A model generated the notes under the pieces. It ran no database searches and was not told the DNA's origin. It was given only the letters and a program-made list of their open reading frames with translations. Below are positions 16,311-24,772 of a stretch of DNA of 64,000 nucleotides, piece after piece. Source of the stretch: Hydrogenophaga crassostreae. Lineage in GTDB: Bacteria > Pseudomonadota > Gammaproteobacteria > Burkholderiales > Burkholderiaceae_C. The stretch is from the NCBI RefSeq assembly GCF_001761385.1, contig NZ_CP017476.1:4267501-4331500 (forward strand), written 5' to 3'. Made by a program: the position numbers and the translations under genes. Position 1 is the stretch's first letter. Each line of letters begins with the position of its first letter.

Positions 16311-16822
16311 CTGGCCACGCGCGGGCCAGCGCTGCGACCCGGCAAGAAAAACGTCCGCCGCGATGGCATGGGCTCGCAGGTCGGTACAGGCATTGCTGGC
16401 GGCGGGCGCGTGAGTGCGAGCGCTTCCTGAGCGGTTTCGATGGCACGGGCCTGGCTGTCGAAGCCCTGCATGGGGGAAAACAGCGCACAGGTCTCGTGGT
16501 AGCCAATGGCGGGATCGTGGGCGCCGATGAAGTCGAAGCGCTCGCTGCCAAAATCGCGCACAAACTTGCGCCCGATCTGGTTGCAGTGCGGCAGCACCTG
16601 CGCGGGCAAGCGCAGCAGGCTCATAAACCAGGGCGTGATCAACACACCTTCTCCCATGGGCACTGCCCCTTCGGGGGCCGGATCGGCCCAGGCAAAGCCG
16701 ACGGCTTCTACGCTCAGGACCGAGTTCAAGATGGGGATGCCAACCATGCGCTCATTCTGTATACGAACAAAGTGAGCGACCAGATCCGCCACCCGTTGTT
16801 GCAGCAGTGCGGATGTGTTCAT
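16307..16822 (-). CDS. hoxT: HoxT/HupJ (HybE-like) hydrogenase assembly chaperone
   Basis: This 171-residue protein belongs to the HybE/HupJ chaperone family needed for assembling uptake hydrogenases in air. Recognisable family stretches are RMVGIPILNSVLSVEAVGF and GVLITPWFMSLLRLP. The C-terminal part (after about residue 135) is proline-rich and less conserved. ATG 16822 (MNTSALLQQR) is preferred over an in-frame start at 16885. Downstream it overlaps hoxV by 4 bp, and 146 bp separate it from hoxR upstream. Confidence 0.88.
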   Translation of the reverse strand: MNTSALLQQRVADLVAHFVRIQNERMVGIPILNSVLSVEAVGFAWADPAPEGAVPMGEGVLITPWFMSLLRLPAQVLPHCNQIGRKFVRDFGSERFDFIGAHDPAIGYHETCALFSPMQGFDSQARAIETAQEALALTRPPPAMPVPTCEPMPSRRTFFLPGRSAGPRVAR

Positions 16823-16968
16823 TTCAGTTCTCCATCGCATTGCGCGAATTGCGTGGCTCTTGGGTGAAATGCAACCCCAACCCACACGCTGCGACCGGCT
16901 GGGTCAGACAGTGTGTGCGAACGCCCTGGAAAGAACATGTCGCCATGCGACGCAAGAGGTTGTTCATA

Positions 16969-17196
16969 TCAGTCGGGCATGAGCAAAAACTGATCGGCCT
17001 CGCCATCGCAGTTGGGGCAACGCCAGTGCGCCGGCAGATCGGCAAACGGCGTTCCCGCGTCGATCTGCCATTGAGAATCTCCCTGCACTGGATCGTAGAC
17101 CCACCAACAGATTTTGCATTCCAAGCGCGAGCTGGGCCGCAACGCATTGCGGTTGCCTAGATAAGAGCCTTCGAAGCCCTCGAATTGGTGGCTCAC
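16969..17196 (-). CDS. hoxR: HoxR/HupI rubredoxin
   Basis: This 75-residue rubredoxin has both metal-binding pairs, CKIC and CPNC, and a core similar to WWVYDPVQGD...GTPFADLPAHWRCPNC. In the C. necator system HoxR protects Fe-S assembly of the oxygen-tolerant hydrogenase at high oxygen. The start overlaps the hoxQ stop by 4 bp. An N-terminal extension of about 25 residues precedes the rubredoxin fold, as in other HoxR proteins. Confidence 0.95.
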   Translation of the reverse strand: MSHQFEGFEGSYLGNRNALRPSSRLECKICWWVYDPVQGDSQWQIDAGTPFADLPAHWRCPNCDGEADQFLLMPD

Positions 17197-18062
17197 GCAG
17201 CCTCCAGATACGCCATCACATCGTTCAGGCGTTCGAACGAGTCGCGCAGATCTTCGGGCGCGGCCATGGCCACCTCGGGCATGTCCACGACTTCAACCGT
17301 GTTGAGGATGACGCGGTCCATCGAGTTGTAGTACACCACGCGCCAGCAATTGCGCATGCGGGTGTTGGAGATCCGGCAGTTGCCATAGCCGCGCGAGAGC
17401 ATCAAGACACGACCGGTGCCCAAATGGTGGTCGAGAAAGCCGATGTCCTCTTGCGTGACAGGAAGAAGGGTCAGGTTGACCACCTGGGGCAGCTGGCCGA
17501 CTTGCCAGCGGCTCACATAATCGCGAATTTCCTCGATCAGCATGGGTGCGTTCTGTACGTTGGGAGGCAGTGCGCCGGTCCACACGGGCATCTCGTCAAG
17601 TGACCAGACGTCTTGCGCGGCCGTCGTGGCAAACAGTGATGGCACGGGGCCGACCTCGATGGCGTCGCCAACCAGCTCGCCGGAGCGGTACGTCATGAGA
17701 CGCCAGACACCGGCAAAAACCGCTTCCTGCACGCGCACTTCCAAACCATCGGTGCCGAGCTGCACGACGGCACTGGCTTCACCCTCACCAAGCACCTGGT
17801 TCACCAGAGCAAAGTCCTTGGCGGCCATCAGGCCCAACGGTATATGGCCAGGCGCGCCACCCTGACCACCGCGCTCGAGCAGTGCGAGCACCTGCTCCAG
17901 CGCACTGCGCGCCTGGTCCAGGCCCGCCAGCTCTTCAGGCTCGGGCAGCACCGGCGGGCGGTAAGTGTTCATGTCTCTTGGCATGGGCAAGTAGTCCAGC
18001 GTCTCGTCTTCGATCTGGGTGCCTGGGCCGAGCGCCACGACGGGAATAGGAAATGCTTTCAT
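17193..18062 (-). CDS. hoxQ: HoxQ/HupH hydrogenase maturation protein
   Basis: HoxQ acts with HoxO as a chaperone of the Tat-exported small subunit HoxK before assembly. The 289-residue protein has the family's C-terminal domain: LPPNVQNAPMLIEEIRDYV, a Fe-S-protein-like GYGNCRISNTRMRNCW, and VVYYNSMDRVILN. ATG 18062 (MKAFPIPVVALG) is preferred because the longer ORF (to 18470) runs into hoxO. It overlaps hoxR by 4 bp and starts 38 bp after hoxO. Confidence 0.92.
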   Translation of the reverse strand: MKAFPIPVVALGPGTQIEDETLDYLPMPRDMNTYRPPVLPEPEELAGLDQARSALEQVLALLERGGQGGAPGHIPLGLMAAKDFALVNQVLGEGEASAVVQLGTDGLEVRVQEAVFAGVWRLMTYRSGELVGDAIEVGPVPSLFATTAAQDVWSLDEMPVWTGALPPNVQNAPMLIEEIRDYVSRWQVGQLPQVVNLTLLPVTQEDIGFLDHHLGTGRVLMLSRGYGNCRISNTRMRNCWRVVYYNSMDRVILNTVEVVDMPEVAMAAPEDLRDSFERLNDVMAYLEAA

Positions 18063-18100
18063 GAGGTGTCCTTGTATGCGTTCGTATGCGTTCGTGTGGG

Positions 18101-18607
18101 TCAGTGGCAACTGCTGTCGCTGGCGGCTGCGCTGTTCTGGCTGACGACCGGGATACCAATGGTGGGCGGGCGCGACGGAGGCAAATCGAGCGCGGCAGCG
18201 ACGGCTTTGACGTACACATCCCAATCCTGCATGCCAGCCATGGCGGTGACATATTGGCCATCGCGGAAGAACAACAAAGTGGGCCAGCGCTGCGACCCGT
18301 AGCGCTTGGCCACGGCATCCTCGTTGTCGCGTGGCACGACCCCCACCGCGAAGCGGCCGGGAAAACTCTTCATGAGCTCGGGCAACACGGCGGCCACATC
18401 CTGGCCTTCGGGAAAACGCACAGCGTCGCCCGCGAGTAAAACCACACGGTCGCCTCCACCAGCGGACCACTCTGCAACCGTCTTCTCATCGACCCAGGCT
18501 GCGCCGAAATCGCGCGCAAGGCGCATCACCAATGGCGCTGCGGGGTCGTTGCTCGGCTTGGGCATTTGAAATGCGCCACTGGACGGGGTATCAAGGATGG
18601 TTGTCAT
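18101..18607 (-). CDS. hoxO: HoxO/HupG, thioredoxin-like chaperone of the small subunit
   Basis: This 168-residue protein has a thioredoxin-like fold without a CxxC redox site (WPTLLFFRDGQYVTAMAG near the C-terminal half), as in HyaE/HupG. In C. necator HoxO binds the HoxK precursor and holds back Tat export until its clusters are in place. The N-terminus is variable. It starts 29 bp after hoxL and is followed by hoxQ, its functional partner. Confidence 0.9.
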   Translation of the reverse strand: MTTILDTPSSGAFQMPKPSNDPAAPLVMRLARDFGAAWVDEKTVAEWSAGGGDRVVLLAGDAVRFPEGQDVAAVLPELMKSFPGRFAVGVVPRDNEDAVAKRYGSQRWPTLLFFRDGQYVTAMAGMQDWDVYVKAVAAALDLPPSRPPTIGIPVVSQNSAAASDSSCH

Positions 18608-18636
18608 GGTGTCTCCAAGGATCTGTGTTCAAAGTT

Positions 18637-18942
18637 TCAGGATTGCCCGGCCAGCACGCTGAGCTGGTCGGCAGTCATTTGGGAAGGCAGGGAAAAGCCG
18701 GCACCGCCAGCCACGTCCAGACCCTGCATGGCGCCAAGCACGAGGTCGAGCGCACTGTCGACTTCGTGTGCTCGCGTGGCATCGATGCACTCGCGCGCAT
18801 CGCCCAGAAACACGAGCAGCCAATCACCTGGGGCCACCTCGCCCACCAACGCCGTGGTGATCCGGCGTCGCTCGCCACGCCCTTCGCACCAGGCGTGACC
18901 GGGCTCGACGGCCGTGACCTGCATGGGTATGCCGATACACAT
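18637..18942 (-). CDS. hoxL: HoxL/HupF, HypC-like chaperone specific for the MBH large subunit
   Basis: HoxL is the HypC paralogue dedicated to HoxG. It carries Cys2 (MCIGIPMQVTAV) and the OB-fold core (LVGEVAPGDWLLVFLGDARECID), with a moderately longer C-terminus (101 aa) typical of HupF. HypC for the general route is encoded separately at 12297-12635. It is preceded by 83 bp after hoxM. Confidence 0.93.
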   Translation of the reverse strand: MCIGIPMQVTAVEPGHAWCEGRGERRRITTALVGEVAPGDWLLVFLGDARECIDATRAHEVDSALDLVLGAMQGLDVAGGAGFSLPSQMTADQLSVLAGQS

Positions 18943-19025
18943 ATCAGTAGCCCCCCTGCCGACCGAAGGGCTCTGAGCAAACGCTCGGATGGATTCGAAT
19001 GAATTGATCGAGGAGGTACAACATC

Positions 19026-19691
19026 TCAGCTCACTTCAGAAGGAAAGAAGCGCTCGTCGCCCTCTCGGCAAGCCGCCTCCGGGCTTGGCCGCTGAATTTC
19101 ATAGGCAGCCAAGGCCAGTTCATCCACCGTCACGGATTCGCGCTGGCTCAATGGTGCGCTGCGCGCTTGGGGGTTCCCGCCCCAGCGGTCGAGTTCCTCC
19201 ATCCCCAGGCGCAAGGCGTCTTCCATGGCGGCCTTCACCACCGGGCGCAGGCTGCCGCCGTAGTCTTCCAGCTCTTGAGGCTGGCAACCGATCAGCAGCA
19301 CCTGCTTGGGGAACTTGCCGGTCAACTGCGCAAGCGACAGCACTTCCTGAAAGCCGGTCTGGTGCAGGCTCATTTTTTTCGCACCCATGAAACGGGGCAC
19401 ATCGTCGTCGCGCACCAGCTTGAGTTCGCCTGGCACCAGTCCGTAGTCAATGGCGTCAAAAATCAGCAGCGCGTCGGCTGCCTGCACGAACTGAATCAGG
19501 TACAGGCCCTGAGTGCCACCATCGATCAGCTCCACATGGGGGGCGAATTCGTACCGTTGCTGCAGCGCTTCGATGCAGCGCACGCCAAAGCCCTCGTCGG
19601 CCCAGAGCAGGTTGCCTATGCCGAGCACGACGATGGTCGCAGGGCTGTCACCGGTGGGGTGACAGGCGGATTCGGAGGGATCGATGCGCAT
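19026..19691 (-). CDS. hoxM: HoxM/HupD, endopeptidase maturing the hydrogenase large subunit
   Basis: HoxM removes the C-terminal peptide of HoxG once nickel is in place. The 221-residue protein shows the HycI/HybD-family opening VVLGIGNLLWADEGFGVRCIE (metal-binding acidic residue in ADEGFG) and FDAIDYGLVPGELKLV with another metal ligand. H-Q-T-G-F (about residue 115) is also conserved. ATG 19691 (MRIDPSES) is chosen because the longer ORF overlaps the upstream HTH gene. The C-terminal 40 residues are variable. Confidence 0.93.
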   Translation of the reverse strand: MRIDPSESACHPTGDSPATIVVLGIGNLLWADEGFGVRCIEALQQRYEFAPHVELIDGGTQGLYLIQFVQAADALLIFDAIDYGLVPGELKLVRDDDVPRFMGAKKMSLHQTGFQEVLSLAQLTGKFPKQVLLIGCQPQELEDYGGSLRPVVKAAMEDALRLGMEELDRWGGNPQARSAPLSQRESVTVDELALAAYEIQRPSPEAACREGDERFFPSEVS

Positions 19692-19713
19692 GATGGGTGG
19701 TCCCGTCAAACAG

Positions 19714-20055
19714 TCAAAGGGAAGAAGAAGCTCTCGGCGCGCAAAGGCGCTTCCAGGCATGGAAGCTGTCCCAGGCGGCCTGGTGTGTGAGCCAGAAAGC
19801 GGCGTCGATACCAAACTGCCGCGCGCAGCGGATGGCTGTGTCGGGCGACATCGCCCGCTGGCCATGCACCAGTTCATGCAAGCGCCGACGCGACAAACCC
19901 AGCACCCGCGCCGCCTCGCTCTGACTCAAACCCATAGGCGCCAGACAAGTGCGCGCCAGCAACCGCCCCGGATGCACCGGCGCACGCGATGGCACACCCT
20001 TGGGCGGAAGGGCCGAAGCAGCAACAAGCCAGCGAGGACGGGAAGCAAGCGGCAT
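19714..20055 (-). CDS. Orphan HigA-like HTH (XRE) protein inside the hydrogenase operon
   Basis: This 113-residue protein has the HigA antitoxin/XRE pattern. VHPGRLL is followed by a helix-turn-helix (MGLSQSEAARVLGLSRRRLH, ELVHGQRAMSPDTAIRCARQ) and the family end FGIDAAFWLTHQAAWD. No HigB-like or other toxin gene is adjacent: hoxM begins 22 bp downstream and 179 bp of non-coding DNA lies upstream. It could be a stray antitoxin or an operon-specific repressor. The start at 20055 (MPLASRPRWL) is uncertain; the N-terminal 28 residues before VHPGR look non-conserved and an upstream start at 20178 exists. This gene is not part of the standard hox set I know. Confidence 0.75.
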   Translation of the reverse strand: MPLASRPRWLVAASALPPKGVPSRAPVHPGRLLARTCLAPMGLSQSEAARVLGLSRRRLHELVHGQRAMSPDTAIRCARQFGIDAAFWLTHQAAWDSFHAWKRLCAPRASSSL

Positions 20056-20157
20056 GGAAAGGTAGAGTGAAGGAAACAGAAGAAGTGAGAGACGAAACGG
20101 AAATACTGAACAACGCACCCGACGCGAAATGCCCCAACCCAAGGTGCTGCGAAACCG

Positions 20158-20224
20158 GCTCCGCCGGGCCGCCAGCACCGCCCCTTTGAGGGAGCGACGC
20201 GCCTGCGGCGCGGCGCGGGGGTGG
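20158..20224. repeat. Copy of the G/C-rich dispersed repeat between hoxZ and the HTH gene
   Basis: The segment runs from CGGGCCGCC through CCCCTTTGAGGGAGCGACGC to GCGGCGCGGCGCGGGGG. It follows the reverse complement of the tandem repeat unit at 54921-55270, with gaps. It fills most of the intergenic space downstream of hoxZ and can fold strongly, so it could also dampen transcription into the distal operon. Confidence 0.5.
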
Positions 20225-20234
20225 GTCTATCCCG

Positions 20235-20975
20235 TCAATCCTTGAACGTGCGGTAGCCAGAAATCATGGTGCTCACGATGCTTTGGCGACCCATGATGTC
20301 TTCGCGGATGGCGGCATACACATGAGCGATCACAAAAATGGCCATGGCCCACATACCCATGTGGTGCCAGGTGTGAACATCCTGGCTTTGGCCCATCAGC
20401 GGGATCACCCAGCCAAACATCTGCTCTTGCCATGAGCCCATCTGCGAGCCTTCGCCGTACAGCGCGAAACCGGTGACCACCATGAACACAGCAATGAACA
20501 AAAACAGCGTGACCATGGCCATGCGCGCGAGCGGGTTGTGGCCCACGTAGCGCCCCGGGCGCGGCGATACGAAGGCGTACCACTTGAGCATGCTCCAGAC
20601 CTCCACCCAGTAAGCCTTCTGGAAGATGGGGAGCCAGAAAAGTTCGCGGGCATGGTGGTTGCCCACAAAAGCCCAGTAGATGCGGCCGAGCAGGCCAATG
20701 GCCAGTGCGTAGCCGGCGGCGAAATGCGCAAAGCGGATGTAACCCATCAGGAAATGGGCGCTCGCTTCGCCAGGCATGGTCGGCAAGGGCTTGCCAATGA
20801 AGTAACCGGTGACCGCGAGCACTGTGATCGCCAGTGCGTTGATCCAATGCCAGATACGCACCGGGGCTTCGTACACATAAACCGACTTGATGCTCTGGCC
20901 TTGTGCCAGTTCGCTCTCTTCAGCGGTCGTGGCGCTGGGGGCAGTCAGCCGCTCAGAGGATGTGGTGGACGACAT
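20235..20975 (-). CDS. hoxZ: HoxZ/HupC, cytochrome b of the membrane-bound hydrogenase
   Basis: HoxZ anchors HoxKG to the periplasmic face of the membrane and passes electrons to quinone through two haems b. The 246-residue protein has four hydrophobic segments. The first follows VRIWHWINALAITVLAVTGYF. His residues are placed for haem binding in the first (H43), second (FAHFAAGYA) and last segments (HTWHHMGMWAMAIFVIAHVYAAIRED). The C-terminus (SIVSTMISGYRTFKD) is typical. It starts 44 bp after hupE. Confidence 0.95.
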   Translation of the reverse strand: MSSTTSSERLTAPSATTAEESELAQGQSIKSVYVYEAPVRIWHWINALAITVLAVTGYFIGKPLPTMPGEASAHFLMGYIRFAHFAAGYALAIGLLGRIYWAFVGNHHARELFWLPIFQKAYWVEVWSMLKWYAFVSPRPGRYVGHNPLARMAMVTLFLFIAVFMVVTGFALYGEGSQMGSWQEQMFGWVIPLMGQSQDVHTWHHMGMWAMAIFVIAHVYAAIREDIMGRQSIVSTMISGYRTFKD

Positions 20976-21019
20976 GGTGGTGGGCCTCCTGTGTTCGGTT
21001 GCCGTGAATTGGGAGGCCG

Positions 21020-21622
21020 TCAGGCCGCGAGCTGACCAAAGAGGAAGAGCCCCGCCCCGCCCATGGCCGCGCCCAGTCCGCCCAGTGCCCAGCCCGCGCG
21101 TTGGTTCAGCGCTCGCCGGATGCCCAGACCCGTGAACACGCCGCCGAGATGCAGCGCGGCGGTCGTGGCGAGAAAGCCGATCGCGTAGCCGGCAGCGCCG
21201 GAAGCGGGTGTTTCAGCGCCGTGCGCCAGGCCATGCAACGAAGCCGCTGCGGCCACCAGGCCCAGACCGAGACCTGTGGGCAAAGCGGTGCGCGAGGCAA
21301 TCAGCATCATGCCCAACAACCCGACTGACAGCGCGACAGCGTGTTCCAGATAGGGCACGATGAACCCCATCGCGCCCATGAAGGCGCCGACCAGGAGCGC
21401 CAGCATGAAGGTTGTCGGACCTTGCCAGGCCTTGCCTCGAGGCAAAGCCGTGACCGACCACAGGCCCACGGCCACCATGACCAGCAGGTGGTCTAGGCCC
21501 AAAGGATGCACCAGGCCTTGCATGAAGCTCTGGGTGCCATGGCCCGTGTGAGCCTGAGCGGCGCCAGCCAGACCGGCCAGCAAAGAGGCGGTGATCAAGC
21601 CGCGAAGGGTTTTGTGTTGCAT
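21020..21622 (-). CDS. hupE: HupE/UreJ-family nickel/cobalt permease
   Basis: This 200-residue membrane protein is predicted to import nickel for the hydrogenase. It has a cleavable signal peptide (GLITASLLAGLAGAAQA) giving a His-containing mature N-terminus (HTGHG). The family signature HPLGLDHLLVMVAVGLWS follows, then about six hydrophobic segments, one carrying HGLAHGAE. Its place between hoxG and hoxZ is unusual, since in rhizobial clusters hupE follows hupD. It is co-directional, with 33 bp and 44 bp gaps. Confidence 0.93.
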   Translation of the reverse strand: MQHKTLRGLITASLLAGLAGAAQAHTGHGTQSFMQGLVHPLGLDHLLVMVAVGLWSVTALPRGKAWQGPTTFMLALLVGAFMGAMGFIVPYLEHAVALSVGLLGMMLIASRTALPTGLGLGLVAAAASLHGLAHGAETPASGAAGYAIGFLATTAALHLGGVFTGLGIRRALNQRAGWALGGLGAAMGGAGLFLFGQLAA

Positions 21623-21655
21623 GGTGTGTTTTCCTCGTCCGTTGGGTTAGGCGCT

Positions 21656-23515
21656 TCAGCGCACGGTGACGCGGCTCATTTCCTGGCCGCCTTCGCTCAT
21701 CACATGGGTGGAGCACGCCAGGCAGGGGTCAAAGCTGTGCAGGGTGCGCAGGATCTCCAGCGGCTGCTCCGGGTTGACCATGGGGGTGTTCATAAGCGAA
21801 GCCTCGAAGGCGCCTATCTGGCCTTTGGTGTCCCGTGGCGATCCGTTCCAGGTGGTGGGCACCACGCACTGGTAGTTTTCGATCTTGCCGTCCTTGATCT
21901 TGATCCAATGGCCCAACATGCCGCGCGGTGCGGCGACTGTGCCCACGCCTTTCGCTTCTTTCGGCCAGGTGGCCGGGTCCCACTTCTCTACGTTGGCGGT
22001 GGCGGTGTCGCCAGCCTTGATGTTGGCGATCAGGTGCTTGAAGTCGTCCATCATCATTTCGGCGGCGTACTGACTTTCCAACGCACGAGCCAGGGTGCGG
22101 CCGATGGTGGTGGGCAGCAACTGTTTGAGCGTGTAGCTCGTCTCTGGCAGGCCCAGCGCCCTGGGGATCGCGCTGTTGATCGCCACTGCCGCGCTGTCCA
22201 CCTGTTCCTTCACGCGCTGGCAGTTTTTGTTGCCTTGTGTGGCATGGGCATAGCCCAGGATGTAGCGCGACAGTGGACCGACCTCGACAGCGTGACCACG
22301 CCAGCGTGGACTTTTGATCCATGAGTATTTGGCCGATTCGTCCAGGTTCTCGATCTTGGTTCGCGTGCCTTTGAAGTTCGGACCTGCGGGGTTGTAGTCG
22401 GCTTCGGTCACGCCGTCCCATGGATGCAGTCCTTGGTTTTCGTCGGCGTACTTGTACCAGCTGTGGTTCACAAACTCTTGTACCTGCTCGGGATCGCGCG
22501 GGTCGATCTCGTGGATCTTGTCCCAGTTGCCATCCAGGATCACGCCACCGGGCAATTGCTGGGTGCTGCGGTCGTAAGGCACTTTTTCATAAGTGCCGTA
22601 ATCGGCCACGTTGGTCGCGGAGAGACCGCCACCGTAGAGCCAGCCCGCATTCTTGTAGATGGTGCCGATGGCCAATACGTCAGGGATGTAAACGTTGTTG
22701 TTGAAGTCGATCATTTCCTGGATGCGAGCCTGCACGAAGTTCAGCCGCTCCATGTTGATTGGCGCACCGGCGGCGCCAGCGCCATCAATGTTGATCGCGC
22801 AGGGCACGCCGCCGACCAGATAGTTGGGGTGCGGGTTCTTGCCGCCGAAGATGGTGTGCACCTTGACCCATTCCTTTTGCATGTCGAGTGCTTCGAGGTA
22901 GTGGGTCACGGCCATGAGGTTGGCTTCGGGCGGCAGCACATAAGCTTTGCTGCCCCAGTAGCCATTAGCGAAGGGGCCGAGTTGCCCACTTTCGACGAAC
23001 TTCTTGAGTCGGTTCTGCACATCGCGGAAATAGCCGGGCGAAGACATCGGGTGCGCTGGCGACACCATCTGCTGCAGCTCACTGGTCTTCTTTGGATCGG
23101 CCTGCAGGCAGGACACGACATCGACCCAGTCGAGCGCATGCAGGTGGTAGAAGTGCACCGCATGATCATGCACCTGCAGGGTTTTCGCCATGATCTCGCG
23201 GATCAGGTGGGCGTTGAGTGGGATCTTGATGTCCAGCGCGTCTTCTACCGCACGCACCGAGGCCAGCGCGTGGCAACCCGTGCAGACGCCGCAGATGCGC
23301 TCAACGAATGCCCAGGCATCACGCGGATCGCGGCCTTTCAGAATGACTTCCAACCCACGCCACATCGTGCCGGTGGAGACCGCGTTGCGGATGACGTTGT
23401 TGCTGTCGAGGTTGACCTCACAGCGCATGTGACCTTCGATGCGCGTGACCGGATCGACGACGATGCGCCGGCCGGTGTTGTCCATGTTGAAGCCCTGTGT
23501 TTCGTATGCACCCAT
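21656..23515 (-). CDS. hoxG: Membrane-bound [NiFe] hydrogenase large subunit HoxG
   Basis: HoxG carries the Ni-Fe(CN)2CO centre that oxidises H2 in the periplasm. The 619-residue protein has the proximal ligand motif RICGVC (C75, C78) and the distal DPCLAC (C598, C601) followed by STH. It ends in a 15-residue tail (VMSEGGQEMSRVTVR), which HoxM is expected to remove after H604. Sequence throughout closely follows group 1d oxygen-tolerant enzymes (MGAYETQGFN, DPVTRIEGHMRCEV). It has no signal peptide and is co-exported with HoxK. It starts 20 bp after the hoxK stop. Confidence 0.98.
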   Translation of the reverse strand: MGAYETQGFNMDNTGRRIVVDPVTRIEGHMRCEVNLDSNNVIRNAVSTGTMWRGLEVILKGRDPRDAWAFVERICGVCTGCHALASVRAVEDALDIKIPLNAHLIREIMAKTLQVHDHAVHFYHLHALDWVDVVSCLQADPKKTSELQQMVSPAHPMSSPGYFRDVQNRLKKFVESGQLGPFANGYWGSKAYVLPPEANLMAVTHYLEALDMQKEWVKVHTIFGGKNPHPNYLVGGVPCAINIDGAGAAGAPINMERLNFVQARIQEMIDFNNNVYIPDVLAIGTIYKNAGWLYGGGLSATNVADYGTYEKVPYDRSTQQLPGGVILDGNWDKIHEIDPRDPEQVQEFVNHSWYKYADENQGLHPWDGVTEADYNPAGPNFKGTRTKIENLDESAKYSWIKSPRWRGHAVEVGPLSRYILGYAHATQGNKNCQRVKEQVDSAAVAINSAIPRALGLPETSYTLKQLLPTTIGRTLARALESQYAAEMMMDDFKHLIANIKAGDTATANVEKWDPATWPKEAKGVGTVAAPRGMLGHWIKIKDGKIENYQCVVPTTWNGSPRDTKGQIGAFEASLMNTPMVNPEQPLEILRTLHSFDPCLACSTHVMSEGGQEMSRVTVR

Positions 23516-23535
23516 GATCTTGTCCTTGTGGTTCT

Positions 23536-24627
23536 TTAGGCCGTGGTCTTGGCTTTATCTTTGTCTTTCGAGGTATCGCGCGCCCGCTTGGCCACCGAGA
23601 CCGCAGCGTGAGCCGCAACCGCCGCACCCACCACGGCTGCTGCCGTACCGCCGATTTCATCGGCCGTGCCTTCGACGCCGAACTGGTGAATCGTGGTGAG
23701 CCGGTCGTAGAACGAGCCCTTGTCCCAAAAGCCGTCTTCCGAACAACCGATGCAACCATGGCCGGCCTTGATCGGGAAGCTGGTGCCCTCGTTCCACATC
23801 ACGGTCGAGCAGGCGTTGTAGGTAGTCGGGCCCTTGCATCCGACCTTGTAGAGGCAGTAGCCCTTGCGCGCGAATTCGTCGTCAAAGGCTTCGACGAACT
23901 GGCCTGCGTCGAAGTGGGGGCGGCGGTAGCACTTGTCGTGGATGCGCTGGCTGTAAAACATCTTCGGACGGCCCTGACGGTCGAGTTCTGGGATCTTGTC
24001 GAAGGTCAGCATGTAGGTGATCACACCCGTCATCACCTCAGGAATGGGCGGGCAGCCCGGCACCTTGATGATGGGCTTGTCGGTGATCACCTTGTGAATA
24101 GGCGTAGCTTGGGTCGGGTTGGGCTTAGCGGCCTGCACACAGCCCCAGGAGGCGCACGACCCCCAGGCAATAATCGCCTTGGCGTCCTTCGCAACGTGCT
24201 TGAGCTTTTCAAGAAAGGGCTTGCCCGACTGGATGCAGAACATGCCGTCTTCGTTCAACGGCGGGTTGCCTTCCACGGCGAGGATGTACTGCCCCTTGTA
24301 CTTGACCATGATCTCTTCGAGGAGGGCCTCTGCTTGGTGACCTGCAGCGGCCATCAGGGTATCGTCATAGTCCAGAGAGATCATGGACAGCACCACATCC
24401 TTGGCCAACGGGTGGGCGGAGCGGATGAACGACTCGGTGCAGCAGGTGCATTCGAGCCCATGCAGCCACAGCACTGGTGTGCGTGGTTTGTTTTCCATGG
24501 CGTGCGCGATCTGCGGCACGAAAGACGGAGCCAACCCCAGCGAGGTAGCGGTAAGCGAGCAGTACTTCAGGTAGCTGCGGCGTGAAATGCCTTTGCGGCG
24601 CATGACCTCATAGAAGGTTTCCATCAT
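23536..24627 (-). CDS. hoxK: Membrane-bound [NiFe] hydrogenase small subunit HoxK, oxygen-tolerant type
   Basis: HoxK carries three Fe-S clusters and the Tat signal for the heterodimer. The signal peptide has SRRSYLK (15-21) and ends AHA-ME (cleavage after 43). In mature numbering the proximal cluster ligands are C17, C19 and C20 (ECTCC), plus the GSCASWGC pair at the positions of C115 and C120. The two extra Cys (19 and 120) define the 4Fe-3S cluster of oxygen-tolerant enzymes. The C-terminus has a hydrophobic anchor (GGTAAAVVGAAVAAHAAVSVA) and a Lys-rich tail. It is the first gene of the operon and lies downstream of a -24/-12 promoter. Confidence 0.98.
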   Translation of the reverse strand: MMETFYEVMRRKGISRRSYLKYCSLTATSLGLAPSFVPQIAHAMENKPRTPVLWLHGLECTCCTESFIRSAHPLAKDVVLSMISLDYDDTLMAAAGHQAEALLEEIMVKYKGQYILAVEGNPPLNEDGMFCIQSGKPFLEKLKHVAKDAKAIIAWGSCASWGCVQAAKPNPTQATPIHKVITDKPIIKVPGCPPIPEVMTGVITYMLTFDKIPELDRQGRPKMFYSQRIHDKCYRRPHFDAGQFVEAFDDEFARKGYCLYKVGCKGPTTYNACSTVMWNEGTSFPIKAGHGCIGCSEDGFWDKGSFYDRLTTIHQFGVEGTADEIGGTAAAVVGAAVAAHAAVSVAKRARDTSKDKDKAKTTA

Positions 24628-24720
24628 GGCTTGTCTCCGATTTTTGTGACGTTCTGAACCAGCCTTCGAATCAAGTACCTAGAGACACTCGATCAAAAAC
24701 GCTTGTTGCCCTACCTCTGT

Positions 24721-24736
24721 TGCACCTCTCATGCCA
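24721..24736 (-). promoter_or_regulatory. Sigma54 (-24/-12) promoter of the hox operon
   Basis: On the minus strand the sequence reads TGGCATGAGAGGTGCA, close to the consensus TGGCAC-N5-TTGCA. The invariant GG and GC are spaced by exactly ten bases. Transcription would begin near 24710, about 80 bp before the hoxK ATG. This matches HoxA being a GAFTGA-type sigma54 activator and the known sigma54 dependence of the C. necator MBH promoter. Confidence 0.75.
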
Positions 24737-24772
24737 CCTAACGCGTTTATCGGGAAAACACCTAGCTCAAGC

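Noticed and set aside
19714..20055. Complete toxin-antitoxin pair
   Set aside because: Only the HigA-like protein is present; neither flank has room for a HigB-type toxin gene.
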